From the NCBI RefSeq assembly GCF_047496725.1, contig NC_132981.1:5236001-5300000 (forward strand): 64,000 bases of DNA. Direction: 5' to 3'. The notes under the pieces were generated by a model. It did not search any database. It was not told the DNA's origin and saw only the letters and a list, made by a program, of their open reading frames with translations. Positions 1 through 15,700 of the stretch are shown one piece after another (the stretch's first letter is position 1; each line of letters opens with the position of its first letter). The DNA is from Anoplolepis gracilipes. Its lineage: Eukaryota > Arthropoda > Insecta > Hymenoptera > Formicidae. Position numbers and translations under genes: made by a program.

Positions 1-1419
1 GCTGCGCGGAAAGAGTGTCAATTTAGAAATGTAAATTCAGTGACGAAAATTGTCAATCTTTATCAAATCACGTGATCGATCAAGAGATATTCTTATTTTT
101 TCTTTTGCTTGGATAATTGACAAATTTAAAATTGAATAAAACTTAAAAAGACGCCAGCACAGTTTAATTAATCATATGAATAAAAAGAGACTAATGAATA
201 CATATTATCGGATTGCTCGATAAATGTCGAACGATTTAACAGAAGTCACATGAATGTGCGAATAATTTAAACTTTAAATTTAAATCCTCACACAATCGCC
301 AATTAGATGCAAAAGGCGAGTGAGTCTTGTGTGAAGATTTATTCGATTTTTTATAATATAGTGTCTACAAATGCATTAAAAGTATTAATAAACTCGCATA
401 ACAAAGAATTTAAGCGACATATTATCTTTTATTTTAGGCAACATCTATTGTTAGGATCAAAATTAAATATATTAAAATATAATTTTTATTTCTGCTGGAA
501 AAATGTAAAATTAGAAGAATGTTTGATGACGTAAAATATTTTATAACGAATGTTACAGTTAATAACAAATTATTAATATTTTTTATACCCGTCCACCATA
601 AGATATCCCAATTTCTTTTCTTTAGTCTTATTTTTTGTTTTCTCCATTTAGTCTTTTCATCCTGTTGTCTTTTTTTTCTTCATTTTTCGTTTATCTCTTT
701 CTTTTTTCTTTTCATTATTTACTTCCTTTTTCGGAAGGACTCAAAGAGTCCTTGGTATCAAGAGTCGTTTGACATTGCAATGCGCTATACTAATGAAAAT
801 CGTCGCGAGTGTTTGCACGAAAGAATCGATGGTCGTGTCATGAACGGAGCTCAGTGTCACAGTTAACTTTATCAGAACCGTTTTTGAACCAAAAACGACG
901 TATCAGTTTTATTGGCTCGGCGCAAACACGAGCGTGTGCGCGCGCGCACGATACACGGCGTCAATTAAATCGGACGAACTGTGCAACCGAACTGCATTTC
1001 CGATAAACGACTGAGAGTGGGACTTCTCGAATTTTAATACGAAAGTTTCATAGACGAAAGCTCTAATTCGCACAAAATTTCACGATTCGTTTTGACTGCA
1101 CGGATCTGGAAAACGTCGCTCTACTGGAAATGCAAATAATACAGTCGTCGTCGGATTACTCTGGAGATTCCGTGTCGAAATGTGTCTCACTGTGATACTT
1201 TAATAATAATCTGGATTATTTCATATTGCAAATACCTTCGCATTTTGAAAGAGCCTCGGATTATTCGATGTTTTATGCAAAAACTTTGGAAAAAACGCCA
1301 AAAATCGCGTATTTGATATACGTAATAGTAAATAAATAACGTCCTGGTTGAAAATGAAAACGCGGATGTTGAAAATAAGCAAAATACTACATTTAATTGC
1401 TATGTTTTATCATAAAATA

Positions 1420-1464
<45 letters not shown>

Positions 1465-1954
1465 TTTTATTTTTTTACAATATTTTAATTACATTTTTTA
1501 AATTATTTTTCTGACATTTAGAATATGCGCAAGAACATAAAGTCGATCTCTTGGGTTCTTGTTTAAAAATACTTGTTGAATAATATTTTGTAGATTAACA
1601 TCGGTCGAGGCGCGTTTTCAACGTTGCATGATTCAGCGTAATTACATATTCCCAGTATGACTGTACGATGACGTGATGTCTAAACCTAGTGCATAGAACT
1701 TTATGCAGTTACCCGAGGTCTGAGACCAGCCAGAGAGAGGAAGCCATGGCTCTCTCAGAGAGTTATGGCACTGTTTGCGAAGTAATAACGCCTCTAACTC
1801 AAATGCTATTCTATGGTTACAAACGTTGCTTGACATGTGCCCAAATTATCGGTATACATTTCGCAAGTGTATTTATAATACATAGAAATATAACATGACA
1901 CACAATAATTGTTAATATACGTTATTTTTAATTTAATAATTAGAGTAAATTAAA

Positions 1955-1962
<8 letters not shown>

Positions 1963-2016
<54 letters not shown>
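1963..2016. repeat. GA microsatellite
   Basis: A pure AG run of about 27 units, preceded by an A-rich tract. A shorter GA run lies at 1424-1457. Confidence 0.95.
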
Positions 2017-2017
<1 letters not shown>

Positions 2018-3197
2018 ATCCATTTTGCAGATTTCGTAAAAATCTCATTCAAATATAATATAGCTCTTTACTAATATCTTTAACATTAATATTTTAACGT
2101 TGCGGAATAATCACTTTTTAAATAATATGTGAAAGTAGAACGAAAAATACTGAACTAACAATAAATGAGACAAATTAAGTAAATTACATGATTGAATGAT
2201 AAAAATATAAAAGTATAATTGAATAGTTAAAATTAAAAGCTGTTGTATGAAAATTTCAAACGAGTTACTCAGAACAGATAACTGGGCCAAAGTTATTAAA
2301 CACAGACAAAAATAATTATAATTAAACGACTAAAGTAAACATCATTAATAAAAATGACTAAAGTAAACTCCATCAATAAAAAATCCATATTTAACACAAT
2401 TCTTATCACTAATACAATTTTGATGCTGATACTCATTGAAAGGACATCAAGAATACATTTTCTAAAAAAAGTAGTTGACATAGTTCGCGAATGTGTATCG
2501 CTGAGAAATAGAATCAAGGGATCGTGTATTAATATAATGAATTCTGAAATAGATTGTTGGATTCTGGCTTTAGTGCTGAAAAAGAATACAAAGGGAGCCG
2601 ATTGCGATACCCCGGGATTATTCCGGCGATGAGCCAAAAACTGATCGCGCAAATTTATGAGAGTTGTTCGAGTTTATCGGGCAAATAGCGAACGATCTCT
2701 TCTCTTTCTCTCTCTCTTTCTCTTCTCATCATATCCGGTCCTACGCGATCCTCTACGCGTGTCGCACGCACGTGTGTGTATGAGTTGTAGATTAGGTTTC
2801 GGACGACATGGGGCGCTAATGAACGGCGGGTGTCGTTTGCACACGAGGGAGACCCCAGAGAAAATTTTCAAATTTGTGTTTACGTCCCCGCCCACTCCTC
2901 CCTTTGCCTCCGGCCATCCAGCCAGGCCGGTCCAACCCTCGTTGCACCCTCGCGCCGGTCTGCTCATCGCTTCGTGACTCCCTCGTTCACGAGCCTGCGA
3001 CATTCGACTCCACGGCAAATGAACGCACAAATATACTCCACGTAAATAGCACCGAGATTTATCTCACGATGCTGTCCCTCCCTATTCTACCAACATACAG
3101 TTCCTGCCCTCATTTTATCAGCCCTCTTGCGTGTACTGTCGTACTCTCTTACTCGTGAATTTATTGTTAGTTTAACTCTATTATTTATAAATCATCC

Positions 3198-3205
<8 letters not shown>

Positions 3206-3238
<33 letters not shown>
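3206..3238. repeat. TA microsatellite
   Basis: An uninterrupted TA run of about 16 units. Confidence 0.95.
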
Positions 3239-3240
<2 letters not shown>

Positions 3241-6200
3241 TGGATAATTTTTAATATCTTCGAATATCTATCTGATAGTATTCAGAATATTTTTTGTTTC
3301 GAAAACACATGCTTCTCATACGTCATATTATTTTTGTAATCATAGCTACCTTTCTCTTTTCAAAGCTATCCCCCTCTTTATCCTTCTCTCTCTGCATTTT
3401 CCGTACAACTTCGAAATCACCCGCGAGTTAGTTTCCTAGAGTGCAGTCTCTCTCTCTCTCTCTCTTCTCTCTCTCTTTCCCTCTGCATTCGACGCTTCGA
3501 ATGCATGGACATCGAGTTCGCGGGAATCGCGCGAGAGTGAAAGATATAACTTTGACTGTCGTTACGATTTCAATTCTACTCTTCGAACCATCGCGAATCG
3601 TCCGCTGACTGCGGACAGGTTTATGACGGAAGCGACGTGCGGATATATAAGCGCGAATAGGTGCCGCGAGCGAAATAACGCGAACTCCAGGTGAAGAGAG
3701 ATTCTATTACCGGAAATACGGCGAGTTGAAATTTTCGCGTTGCGCATCGCAAAATTGCGATAAATTCTAGGTAAAAGGTAGCGAATGGGTGCCACAAAAA
3801 GAAAACGATAGAAGAATACAAAAACGACGAAAGAATAAAGAAAAAAGAATTAAGAAATTATTCGATAATTATTTATGCATTTATTACTTACTTAAAATAT
3901 TCACTTGCTTAGCGATCTCTTATTAACGTCAAATATAAATTAATATAATGTAGACTAAAAAATATAAAATGAAAATTGCGAACAGGTAAAATTGTAAGGA
4001 AGAAAAGGAGAAAGGAGAGACTTTATCTTTTCTTCATTTCGCTAAGTATCTCGGGACGCATTCATTTAATATCTTATAAAAGGGAGTAAAAAAAACGTGC
4101 GTTTACACAGTTCTCATGGATGGTTAATGGAAGAGCGTAACGCTCGCTGCAAGCTCTTTATCTCGTACGACGACATTTGATTTATGCGCGCGAGAACGAT
4201 AGTGCGAAAGAGCGTTACAAGACGCGAGCGAGCATTTCTTTACAGTTATAGCGGCACTTTGTTACAACGGGAACGCACGCGTAGTTTTACATAGTTGTGT
4301 GTCAAGTTTATTAATACCTTGCACGATAACAACAACTATGCGCGTTCTCTCCTCGTCGGTAGCAATAAAATAATTAAAGACCGGCAAATATTTTATAAGA
4401 GTATAAATATCTAGAAATTTACAAACTTTAATCAATTAAGTCGATAATGTTAAGCATATTTCCATATGCGACTAGCTTATCAGCTTTTTACGTTTCTCTA
4501 ATTCTGTAAGTTCGTATTTTAGAAACGAAGCTGGTTAAAAACCTATGGAAACTTCATCAGTTGGAAATTAAATGAGATTTGTACATTAAAGTTGCAGGTT
4601 AAATCTTTTGAGATTCAATCTTGAAAAATTTAATTCTAAGATATCAAGATTTATCCGGTCATGAAAATATCTTTATTCCGATAAAACTAGATTTAACTAA
4701 AATGATGTAATATAAATTTTATGCTTTTTATATAATGAATCACTCATAGATGGCGATTAAATTCTACTTTTGATTAACCATCCGAAAGATCCTGATGGAA
4801 AATTCCCTCCATTCGGACAGGCAACTATGATCGCCTTTCGTACGATAAAAGAAAGCCGTGTAAAAACAAAAATAGACATAAACACGACATAGGCATATTA
4901 AAAGTTACACACAAAATACGCAAATTGCCTGTTACATCGAGCTCGATATTACCTCAGTAGTACAATGTATACCCAGGATAATTTTCTCGGGCGGGTTTGT
5001 TTTGGCTGGTAATATCGCCCCCTCGTGAACGCTCTCCTACACAAAGTTCTTTCTCTCTCTCCCTTTATTGTATCTGTTCGCCGCGTTTTTTGTTCTCGTC
5101 CCCTTTCGGCGATAGAAGGAAGGGAGACAACACACGGCGGAGACAACGCGCTCGTTGAAAAATATATCCGCCGCAGATCGAACCCTCGTCTCTGAAAAAC
5201 CACTAACCTCCCGACGAAAAAGTTATTACGCAGACAAAACACGCTGCCAGGTGGAGTTTATTCGGATGGACCTTCTCCTGGACTATGCGCTATTGGGAAG
5301 CTTTTTTTTTCGTGATACGTATTTTAGGCGTGTCGGAAAAAAAATAACGGCAGAAAAATCAGAGAGATGCGCATAAAACTGTATGTGACAGTTTAAAAAA
5401 GATGCCTCGTGCAAGCTCTATATATTCGCGATCGCTTTGTTTAGATTTATATCTTCACGCTCATACAAAGTAATATAATCATTTTCATTTCGTAAAATAG
5501 GTTATTTTAACCCATGAGCATAAATCGGAAATGCGTTAATTGTCCTGATATAGCCCGTTCTGCGCAACTTTCTTTGTATAAAAATAGAAAAAAAAAATGA
5601 ATTATCGGTTTTCCATACGATCCCGCGACAAAAACAGACTGTCATTCGCAGGATTAATCTGCTTTAATGGAGCGATTCTGACGATATTATTTCTGCATTT
5701 TACCGTTCACGAGAGACCGGGTTATTTTCTCTAAATGATAGCAACTCGCCGTGATTGCCAACCCTTTCAATTAGATCTGCAAATCCTCTTCGAATATTAC
5801 CAGCCGACTGGTCGCCGATTTTTCCGAGTCATAAACGTTTCGACAATTGACAGACGCTGTATGCATACGCCAATCAATGCTAATTGCATTGACATTGTTA
5901 TACTTGAATACGCGAAAAGTTGATGGAAAAACAAAAATGCAAAAAAAAATAGAGCGCAAGTGAGGACTGCTATCTTTTTACGGATGATGAATATTTTTGC
6001 TGTTTGCATTGAGATATCTAACAATGGCTACAGCTGGAAATGTCATAATTTTAAGGAACTCATGCTGTCACACTTGTTAAGTAATATCTACGTTTACTTG
6101 CTATAGTACAAACGCGCCACTACCAACTACTGAAAAAAACAATGATATATATATTCTATTTTCTACACTTTAGGAAAACAAAAGTGTTTGTAAAAGTACT

Positions 6201-9200
6201 TTACGTAAAATGTGTTTGTAGATATTTTAATATAGCATACCTTCTGTGAAAGAGAAAAACGTAAATTTATGTTACGTCAGAAAATAATTAACCCTTTGTT
6301 CCCAGCGGGTCGTCAGTGGCAACTCGACGAATTTTTCCTTATGTAAGGACCCACAATGACAAGTCTTAACTTGGTAAAAACTTAATTTCGAAAAAAAGAG
6401 AAGTAATTTCAATCAAGTAGCATCATATAATATACTTAAAATAATGATTGTAAAAATAACGATGAAAAATATAGTGTGAAGATATAATTATTTTAAACTC
6501 AACATTGAAAATTATATTTTCTAATATCACATATATCAGAAGTCTCGGGTAAGTGGAATTTTATTAAATGACCAATTTCCACATATCGGATTAATTCGAT
6601 ATGCGAATTTTACACAAAATGATAGATGATACATTTTTTCGTTAATTGATGGATGATTGATTAGGACACGCGCTTCAGATATATATTGCACTTAGTAACA
6701 GTAATAATCTCAACGCTCGATATTCTCGAAGGGGAGGTACGTTATCGTCGATTAATTGGGAAACCACGTAGGCGTTTCGAGAGGCTATTAATTGGACTGT
6801 TATTAATTCAACATGTACCCCGCGAGTTTCCTCTCGGACTCTCGATATGAGATCGCGGATCGTAGTTAGTATCGCTGTTAGTACGTGATTACAATGTCTG
6901 TGTGTGATTAATACAAATACATGTATGTATACTGTAACTAATATATATATATATATATATATAAGTACTTAAATAAATTATGAACAGCGCTCGTCCTATC
7001 AAAATATTTTCTTCGTGCATTTTTATTTGAAGAAAGAATGGATTTACGAAGAAGCTTAATTGGCAAAAATATTTGATACAATATATACGTTTATGATTCC
7101 AGAATGAGAAAACTAGAATTGAAAATCGAGAGAAAGCAAATGAAATGGAATTCTATTATTCTACCATTCTTTCCTTCGAGAAAGAATATTTCTATGTATG
7201 TCAAGATTATTATTTCCAGCAAATCAATTACGATATAACTCAACAAAGAAACATCGTTATGTGTTAAAAAGGAATTGTCATGTTGTTATTGTGTGTTACT
7301 GTAGCCATTTCAAGAATATATAACAAGCCATATGCTAGGTTGAGAAATATTTACTTGACGTGGTACATTTAGTTTGCATCTACCTATTGATTTAGCTCTC
7401 CGTCCCGAATAGAATCAACGCTACCATCGCATCGTGAGGGATTTTCCGAAATGATTACCGAAACATGATTAGAGAGAAGCTGTCGCTTGTCGCGCGATGT
7501 TTAATTAGACAATAATTAACGCTTGCTCCAATTTCAAAGTCCTGCAAGCACAGGCAAGCAAATAAAAGCTGCTAAGATACTCTTCGACACAACAGTTTCT
7601 ATAACTGTGTAAATGAATACAAAAGAAAAATGTTGGTATTTTGATTCTTTCTCTTCTCATCTGACTTATATATTTTTTATAAAGTGTGTACTATCGATTA
7701 TTTCGAAAAAGATATATATCAAAAAAGCTTTTTTTATGCATAATTATGTTTTTTTTTTTTTTTTTCAAAATTCTATGAAAACTATTATTCTAACAACAAT
7801 TCATATAAATTGATCATCCGTTATTAACAAGTATGTCGAATAATTAAAATGAGCACTACCCGTGAAAGTAAAGCAATTAATTCGGTTGGAATAGTATTAT
7901 AATCTAGAAAAAGCGAGTTGCTTTCAATAACCAGAGTACTATCGAAAGTTTTAATAATTTATTATAATAGCAGTGGTTATGAATTCTTTTTGGTGCTATT
8001 CGCTTGATAAAATAAACAGCATATTGGTCACTTTTTATTTATGATTGTGGCTCTTACAGCTTTAATTGACTAAAAGGAAATCGATATCAAATTGTTAATT
8101 CTTGCAAGAGACACGTCTGCACTGATAAGCTTCATTAAGAATAAATATCCGATATTAATAGCAAAAATATAAATAAGGTGTCTCAAGATCTTCATTAATG
8201 GATACATAGTTTTCTCTTATTAAAGGTGTCCGTAAAAGATATATTGAAATTATGTCGCACATTGTATATAAAATCACGTTCGCGCTTTACTTTTTCCATG
8301 ATTTTAAAATAAATTTTACAACCCATATTTTTCACAATTCGTGAAAATGAAATTCTATTTTTTTTTTTTTTTTCGGAACTGTCAAAAATATAAAAGTTTA
8401 ATTAAAAGCTTATGATACAATACATTTGAATTTGATGAAAAATATTTTATTATTTTATTCGCACGTATCTGCAAAATGCCATTTTTTTCGCAACGAAGTA
8501 AGTGCAGGAGTTAGTTTCGAAAATTTCAGCGAGAAACACACAAACGACTCGGACTAAGCGGCAAACAGAGAAAAACGGCGGTATGTTGCTCGGTAAAGCA
8601 CCATAAAGTCTCATTGGCTTTAATTCGGTCGTACCCTGCTGGCCACTGGGAGTGATTAATCGTAAGGTTACTGCAACACGAAAGCACCTTACCACCAATC
8701 ATTCCCTACGATGCTTTAAAAGGAAGTCAACAATATTGCTTAATGCGTTTCCTACCTAAATTAACTATATACAGTTGTAACTGTAAAAAAAAATTTTTTT
8801 TTTAATTGAAAAAATAAACTATTCGAAAAAAGCAATTGCATAAAATTACATATTATTTGATAATATCATCATGTTTTCCCAAGAAGTTTCCATCAGCCAG
8901 CGTTCTCAACGACTACCACAAAAATACCTGTGTTCCCATTTATTAAAATTCAACATAAAAGGAAGAAGGGGCTTTCAGTTAATGGTAATGAAAAATTCAA
9001 CTACTTTTAACAGGAAGGGAAGAAGGTCGGTCAATGTTTAATTTTTAAATAGATCAGGATATATTATACATTCTCATTGTATCCCTTATTAAATCTTGGA
9101 AGTTTTTAAGACCCATCTTTAATTTTTTATTACCCTTTGTGCTCCAACCTCAGATTGCTAAAAGAATCTGTAGATGAACAATAAACTTGTATATATCAAA

Positions 9201-9734
9201 GTAATATTTCTTACTATGCTCTGCCAAGATCGAAAAAAAACCTATATACTTAATACTTATTTCTAAAAACTAAAACATTCAATTATATCAATTTTTCGAC
9301 AAATGATACTTGTACGTATTTATACTTGAGAGTGGAGAAAAATGTAAAAAAATAAAAAAATAGATAAAAGTCATTTACGTTACGTAACGCTAAAATACAA
9401 TGCGTACATATATAGTACATAAATTATAATTGGAACAAATATGGCAGATGTTCAGAAATAAAGCACTCCTCTTAAATCTGTTCGCCGATTATTATATTTA
9501 AAAATATGTATCATTCATCGAACATAATCCGCGCGTCCGTGCATGAAACGAAACGGGAACATTTATGAATTCTCGAAGAGTACGTTTATTTCCCGTGGCT
9601 TATAAATATGCATGCCCCACCGCTTATTCCACGGTGCAGAGAACCGGCGATATTTTCTTCTTTTTGGTTTTTATTCGACCGATGTGGCGGTGAAACGTTG
9701 ATTGAAAGTGTGTTCGCTGTTACTGCTGTTTCAG

Positions 9735-12700
9735 CTGCGCGAATACACCCTGACCGAATCGTATCACGAAGACGATGTCGAGGTAGAATTCGTCAGCAGC
9801 GACAATCTCCAAGAGAACAGCGAAACTCCCAGAGGAATCGATCCGAACAGGGACCTAAACGAGGCTATAGCTGAGGAACGAAGGGAAATGGACACCCAGA
9901 GATACAGGTACGCATCTCTATATGTATACTACTATCGTCGGTCTTTTCTCGGTTTCCCCCGTCGAACTTTTTACTTCGTATTTTTGTGGATTAACGAGAG
10001 TAAAAAGTTTTGTATACATATTTGGTAACCGGTTTGCTTAAAAAAAAAAAAAAAAATTACCACAATTTTCTCTTTTTTTACATGTTTTTGTTTTCGAATC
10101 TATTCGAATTTAGTCAGTTTAATCGAATGGACTGTAAAATATTAAAGAAATCGAAAAGAAATTTTAATTATCGAGATTTGGAATATTTATTGAATATAGG
10201 ACATGGGTTAGATTATTTTTCCACGTATAGATAAATGAATAATTTTTCTCTTCATTAAAAAAAATGTGATTTAAATTTAGGACACAGAGATAGAAACAAT
10301 ATAAATATAAAAAGACTCAGACTGTATAATAAATTACATTACACGTTATTTTTTCGTGTTTGAATATACAATACAATAATTTAAAATAAAATAACAACCT
10401 TTTTATGAATACGTGTAATTTTCACTATTTCTAATATGTGTTAATTTTATATTTCCGTAATCATGTGAATAAATATTTCTTACGATGCGACATCTTTTTC
10501 GTGTACGCTTCTTAAAGTATCCGTTAAATTAAGAAGGACTAAAAGAGACACCGGTATCTCATAAATCCACGGTTAATAAAACCGAGGGTCCGAGAGAAAG
10601 CCCGAAGTTCGAGTCAGCTCGTTAAGCAGCCTAGCAGCCTAGTACGTTTTCTCCGAGTTTTAGTTCGTCCGGGACGTCACCTCGAGGCGAGACTCTTAAA
10701 CTCGGGAACGGTAGATAGTAAATGGTCGCCTTTTCCCGGCGATATGAGAGAGGATCGCATAAACGACGAGTATGTATTCAATGGACGCACACTCCACACA
10801 TTCACGTCAAGCGTATTCCATCCCAGAGGCGCGACAATCGTCTGGCAACGTCCACGTATCGGTATCGAATTTTGGAAATAGCGTCATTGACCGCCCGAAA
10901 GCGGTCTTCCCGTCTATCACTTTGCTTTTTTCGTGCAAAGACCGGACAGGCAAACGTGCGCGGAAAATCATAGAATTTTATGGCAGTGAGATGCAAAACA
11001 TTGAGCTACTTTGCTCGTGAACGACAAATATTTAAAAGTAAACGTGGCTGGCTGTCAAGTCTCCATCGAGGGGACAAGTTTGACAGATCCGTACTTCGAA
11101 AAGTGATGCTATCGGTTCTTCTGACAATAAGTAAAAATATTCTTTGCAAGTTAGGTTACAACAAATTATATTTGAATCTGTAAATGAATAAAGAAGTAAT
11201 ATTACAAAACGCGCGCGATAATAATTTCGAACGATAATAACAGGAAAATAATTTTCCAAAAATGATATAAAAAAAAAACTTGAATTCCACCTTCAGTCGC
11301 TATGCACTTCGCAGGTAGTTTGCGACATGTATGTGAGAGGCCTTTTTTTCCTTTCATAGTGACCAATACTGTCGCCTGCCAAAGTACTGACCTTTCCTCC
11401 CGGGACACTCTCGTATTTCTCTTGCCTTATGAAAGACTCAGTACACGCTTGAGAAGAAATCCATCCAACCCCTTTCGTCGCTCTCTTTTATGACACAAAC
11501 TGGGATCGTTTTCCTTTGCCTTCCACCGGCATCTCTTCTCATACCCTTACGAGATTGTTCTCGTCCGTCTCTCCAATGTGCATCTTCTCGCTCTATTTCT
11601 CTCTTTAACTTTTACGACGAAGAGCTCGTAGTCGGGGAGAGGCTTGCACATAAAGATCGCCAGTTTTTCTTCTCACGATGTGTCATCCTTACCCGACCGT
11701 CGGAAAAATCATCAGCCTCGCTCCGTGACATTTGACAACTCGGTATAACGTCTGCGCAATAATGGAACAAAAGCGCCATAATACATTCTCGGGAGAAAAT
11801 TCATCCGCTGGCAACACAACTTTTCACTTTCGCCATATCATGCCAACACCCTCTCCACAGTCTTTTTAGTTAACTTTAATAATAAAATTCTCTACTTTCT
11901 ATTTCTAATACGCCATAAGTACGCAAACTGTGAATTACTGCTAACACTGTTCGCCTCAATTGCACGAGAATAAAAATTTAAGGAGAATTTATAGGGATGT
12001 TTTAAGACCACTTTTCTACGTGTAGGTATAAAATGTTCTTGCATTTCCAGATCCGAAATAAAACCCTCTCTTATATCTAGGAGATCATAAATAATTAATT
12101 TCACGCGATATTGTTAGGAAATTTGTACAATTTCATTACTCAAACAAAGCAATTTAATGATCAATATTCACATAACGTTTCAACTACAAATTAATCATGA
12201 TTAACTCTCTCACAATAGAATCTTTACAGACAGAATAAATATATATATATAGGTCTCCTTTTTCAAATAAATTTAATTGTATGTATAAAAATATTCGTAT
12301 TTGTATAATAATAAATTTTTAATATGATTTTTCTAGAAAATAGATAGCCGGTGTATGCCTGTGGGTATAAGACATCAGTCTGGTTTGGAAAATATAGAAA
12401 GTCAACAGAATAGGCTAATTGATGGTCAGAATGTATGTATTGTACGCGAAAAGTGATATTCCCTTTCGTTTTGTTTATCGAGTGAAACATCCGACCGAAG
12501 CTACCCCTCGAGCTGCAAATGCAATTTATCGTGAAACACAGCTAGTCAGATTGGGTAGGACGCAGCCGACATTGAATACCAATAACAATATTACGAGCGT
12601 CCGTGGGTGTCGCGTCTGATTCTGCTCGACGTTTCAAACATAGACGGGATATAACCTATTACCTCGATATAATATTACGTACGACATCTTTCTTACCTTT

Positions 12701-15700
12701 TTTTTTTTTTTTTTTTTTTATATCCGCGAACACGCCTGAAAAGTGCACTTTCAGACCCAACTTTGAAGTTATTCGAGGTCGACCGCCGAGACGACTTTCA
12801 TCGTAATGAAAAGTAAATCATGGGATACTTTCATTAACTTAAATGAAAATGAGAAAATAAACACTTATATGTATACAAGATAGACGCAATTCAAGCAGAT
12901 GGCATATTTAAACTTACCTAAATCTACAAAGAGTGGAATATTAAAAGCTTTATTGCTAATAAATATGCTCTAAATTTTAAATTTTAATTTTAGCTTATAA
13001 ATCTTGTGGGATTATAAATAAATGATATGAGGGAAATAAATAAAATATCTTTTTAAAGAGCAGCAGATATATATTTCTAACGGAACGTAATAAATGTGCA
13101 CACAATACGCGTTATACTTGTCTTTCGCATTTAAGGCGCAATTGAAATTACCATAAATTCAATGTTTTCGACCGGCATATAAAACTCTGTCGTCTGCCAC
13201 ATTCACATATATTCCGCTACTATTCATAACAGAATGTGTACACCCTATACATTTCTATACCTATATCCGTATTCCGAATATTATTTATGTTTCCTGCGAA
13301 CTCTCTCTTTGGAGCATTATAAAGGCCGGTAAAGCTTTCGGGAATCAAACGAGCTTTTGTGAATTGCGACCGGATATACGCGTACCGGATATACGGTTTC
13401 GATATCTTATAGTTGATTGCGATAATAATTTTTACGGATGATTCGCAATGATTTCTATGACACACGTGCAACGTGTTTGACAGTTTTCGCCGTAATATCC
13501 AATCGAAGGTTAAAAGCTGACAGAAAACATCGACACCGACATACGACGGCAAGAAAAACTTGAAAATAACGTTGTAATGCGCTCTGTTCTTTTTATCTCT
13601 TTTTCTCTTTCTGTTTTATCGTCTCCGACATTTTATACTTGTTTTACTTCTACTGAGACGGACATGACCGACGGAGATTTTCATGACCTCCAATTTCGAT
13701 CAAGCTGTCCGACGAAATTGGGAAAATAAAGGGGATATTTTCTCCGAAAGAGCTGACCGGGCGTAGCGCGAAATATTAGTTGGCGAAAAGATAATATATT
13801 TCTTAATAGAAAAATCCGTGGACGATATGAAACACACGTGTATATGCCATCATTTTATCATGCTCAATTTATATATAATTTATATTAAATATTAAGTAAT
13901 GCGAAAGTATCAGAGAAGGAATCAAATTTTCTCTCTACTAACTTAACATTAAATATTTTTGCTACTCTAAAGTTCTGAAGAGCTTTCTGATTTGAAAAAA
14001 AGCGAGAGAGATGAGTGTTGCACGGAAAAACATCCTTTATATTCGATTATATTTCCATCAGTCTAAAGATCGGTTGTTTCGAGTATTTGCGTGATGTATC
14101 AATAGTTGCTGTCATATCTCTTATCAATATATTACAATCGTATTTACGCTCGCGTCGATTCGTACAATTCGCTGAACAAATAATTCCACTCTCGCGTGTT
14201 CTACTTTCGACCACTCTATCATATCCTATCGATAAAAATCCAATCTATGATGCATTTCTTATACTTCAATATCCCACTCTGACGCAACAAAGCCGATCAG
14301 GATAAAATTCCGAACACCATTCGGAAAGAAAGCTGTAACAACAATTCCGATTATATGGCTCGATCGAAGAATCCACAGCGAAAAATACATTTGATAGTTT
14401 CAAACCCTCCTGTATTTTTCATGCTCTTTTATTATTGAACAATTAACGTCTCGAAGACGCGATAACTGACGCGTTATTCAATCAGAACTAGATCAAAGGG
14501 CGTAAAACGTTTCGGAGAACGATCGAATCGATACGCACGATCGGCGAGCGATCACGCAAAGACCAACCACACATCCGCTTTATAGGCCTCTCGTATTCCT
14601 ATCCATTCAATATCCGGTTGACGCGCCGTCAAGATCGATAAAGCTTACGTTCGATGACACTCGAGATCGATCTGTAATCCTCCCTTCTGCGGCGGGGAGT
14701 AGGCAATCTCCTCGGAACGTTACCGCAGATTCGATTCCATTCGACGCTATCTGGCCACTCGGCAAGGAACGATCGTCGTTTTCTGGTAATTGCTATTGTG
14801 CCTTCGAGACTGCCATCGATGCTACTGCCCCACTTTGGGACGAGATCTTTCTATTTTCCTGCGCTTTGTCTTAACCGATTAAATCTTACGACCGGATCAT
14901 CCCGGTCATTTCCTAGTCCGGGACCCGTGCACTAAGGTCGTTTTGGAACGGAACAACGTGACCATGGTAACGATATATCTCATTACTGAACAGCCATTGA
15001 ACTGATCTCTTCGAGGGATTAACAAGCAGAGATTAATCTTACGGGCAGCATTAACCTTCTCCGTGTAATAAATGAAATTGTAGATTTATCGTGAAGAAAG
15101 ATTTCTGTATTATTGAATTATATTTGTGAGATAATAGCGTAATGAAAATAACGACACTGACAGTACCCTTTTGCAATTTTTTTATGTATTTACGTGAAAA
15201 TTGATTTTTTGGACGCGCTAAAAGGAATGTCAATACATAACTGCAAATTAATGATAAAAGGTAAATCTCGTTCAGCAATATTCCAATTTAGCTAAAAGTT
15301 TTTGCGCCCGGAGCCAATATGTATTTTATGCTTTCCAGAATAGTGAATTATATTCTTTCCATAAAAATAATTTGCGATTCGATAAAAAAATTTCTATTAA
15401 CCAAACAATATGTTTCTCTTTGTTTTTTCATATCATCGATGTTCTATCATGAATAATATCACCATATATATCAATAAAACTGCATGAATAAACAAATTAA
15501 TAGTCTCCGGTTCCGTAAATTTGTTGAAGGCGTGCAAAGAGATGGAAAAAATAATAAATCAAATTCAAAACAATCGTATATTGCGTAGAGATCTCGATTC
15601 TGTAACAATTTATTTTTATTCTGTGATGATCATTAAAATATACACATATTATGTAAAATGAAGAAAACATATACTACACGTATTATTTTCATTGTTTTTA

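Larger units (their letters stand above)
1..9734. other. Non-coding left flank, possibly upstream region or first intron of the TSP1 gene
   Basis: No reading frame here looks like a real protein. The stretch is AT-rich, with GC- and CpG-richer islands at about 760-1200, 2650-3060, 3480-3720 and 4130-4250, any of which could hold a promoter or 5' exon. It also holds GA repeats (1424-1457, 1963-2016), TA repeats (3206-3238, 6941-6963) and scattered poly-T runs. The TSP1 exon that begins at 9735 needs an upstream exon ending in phase 0, with a signal peptide. I looked for one and could not identify it, so it may be here and too short to recognise, or lie to the left of the window. Confidence 0.5.

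Noticed and set aside
2296..2652. 118-codon minus-strand and 92-codon plus-strand frames at the same place
   Set aside because: AT-rich, hydrophobic by composition only, with no splice or domain support on either strand.
9702..9734. Apparent signal peptide (hydrophobic Leu run) just before the first TSP1 exon
   Set aside because: It has no ATG, a stop lies directly upstream at 9699-9701, and the bases are the pyrimidine tract of the acceptor.
9608..9874. 88-codon frame overlapping the first visible TSP1 exon
   Set aside because: It starts in intron sequence and is out of frame with the exon that splices correctly to the TSP1 domain.
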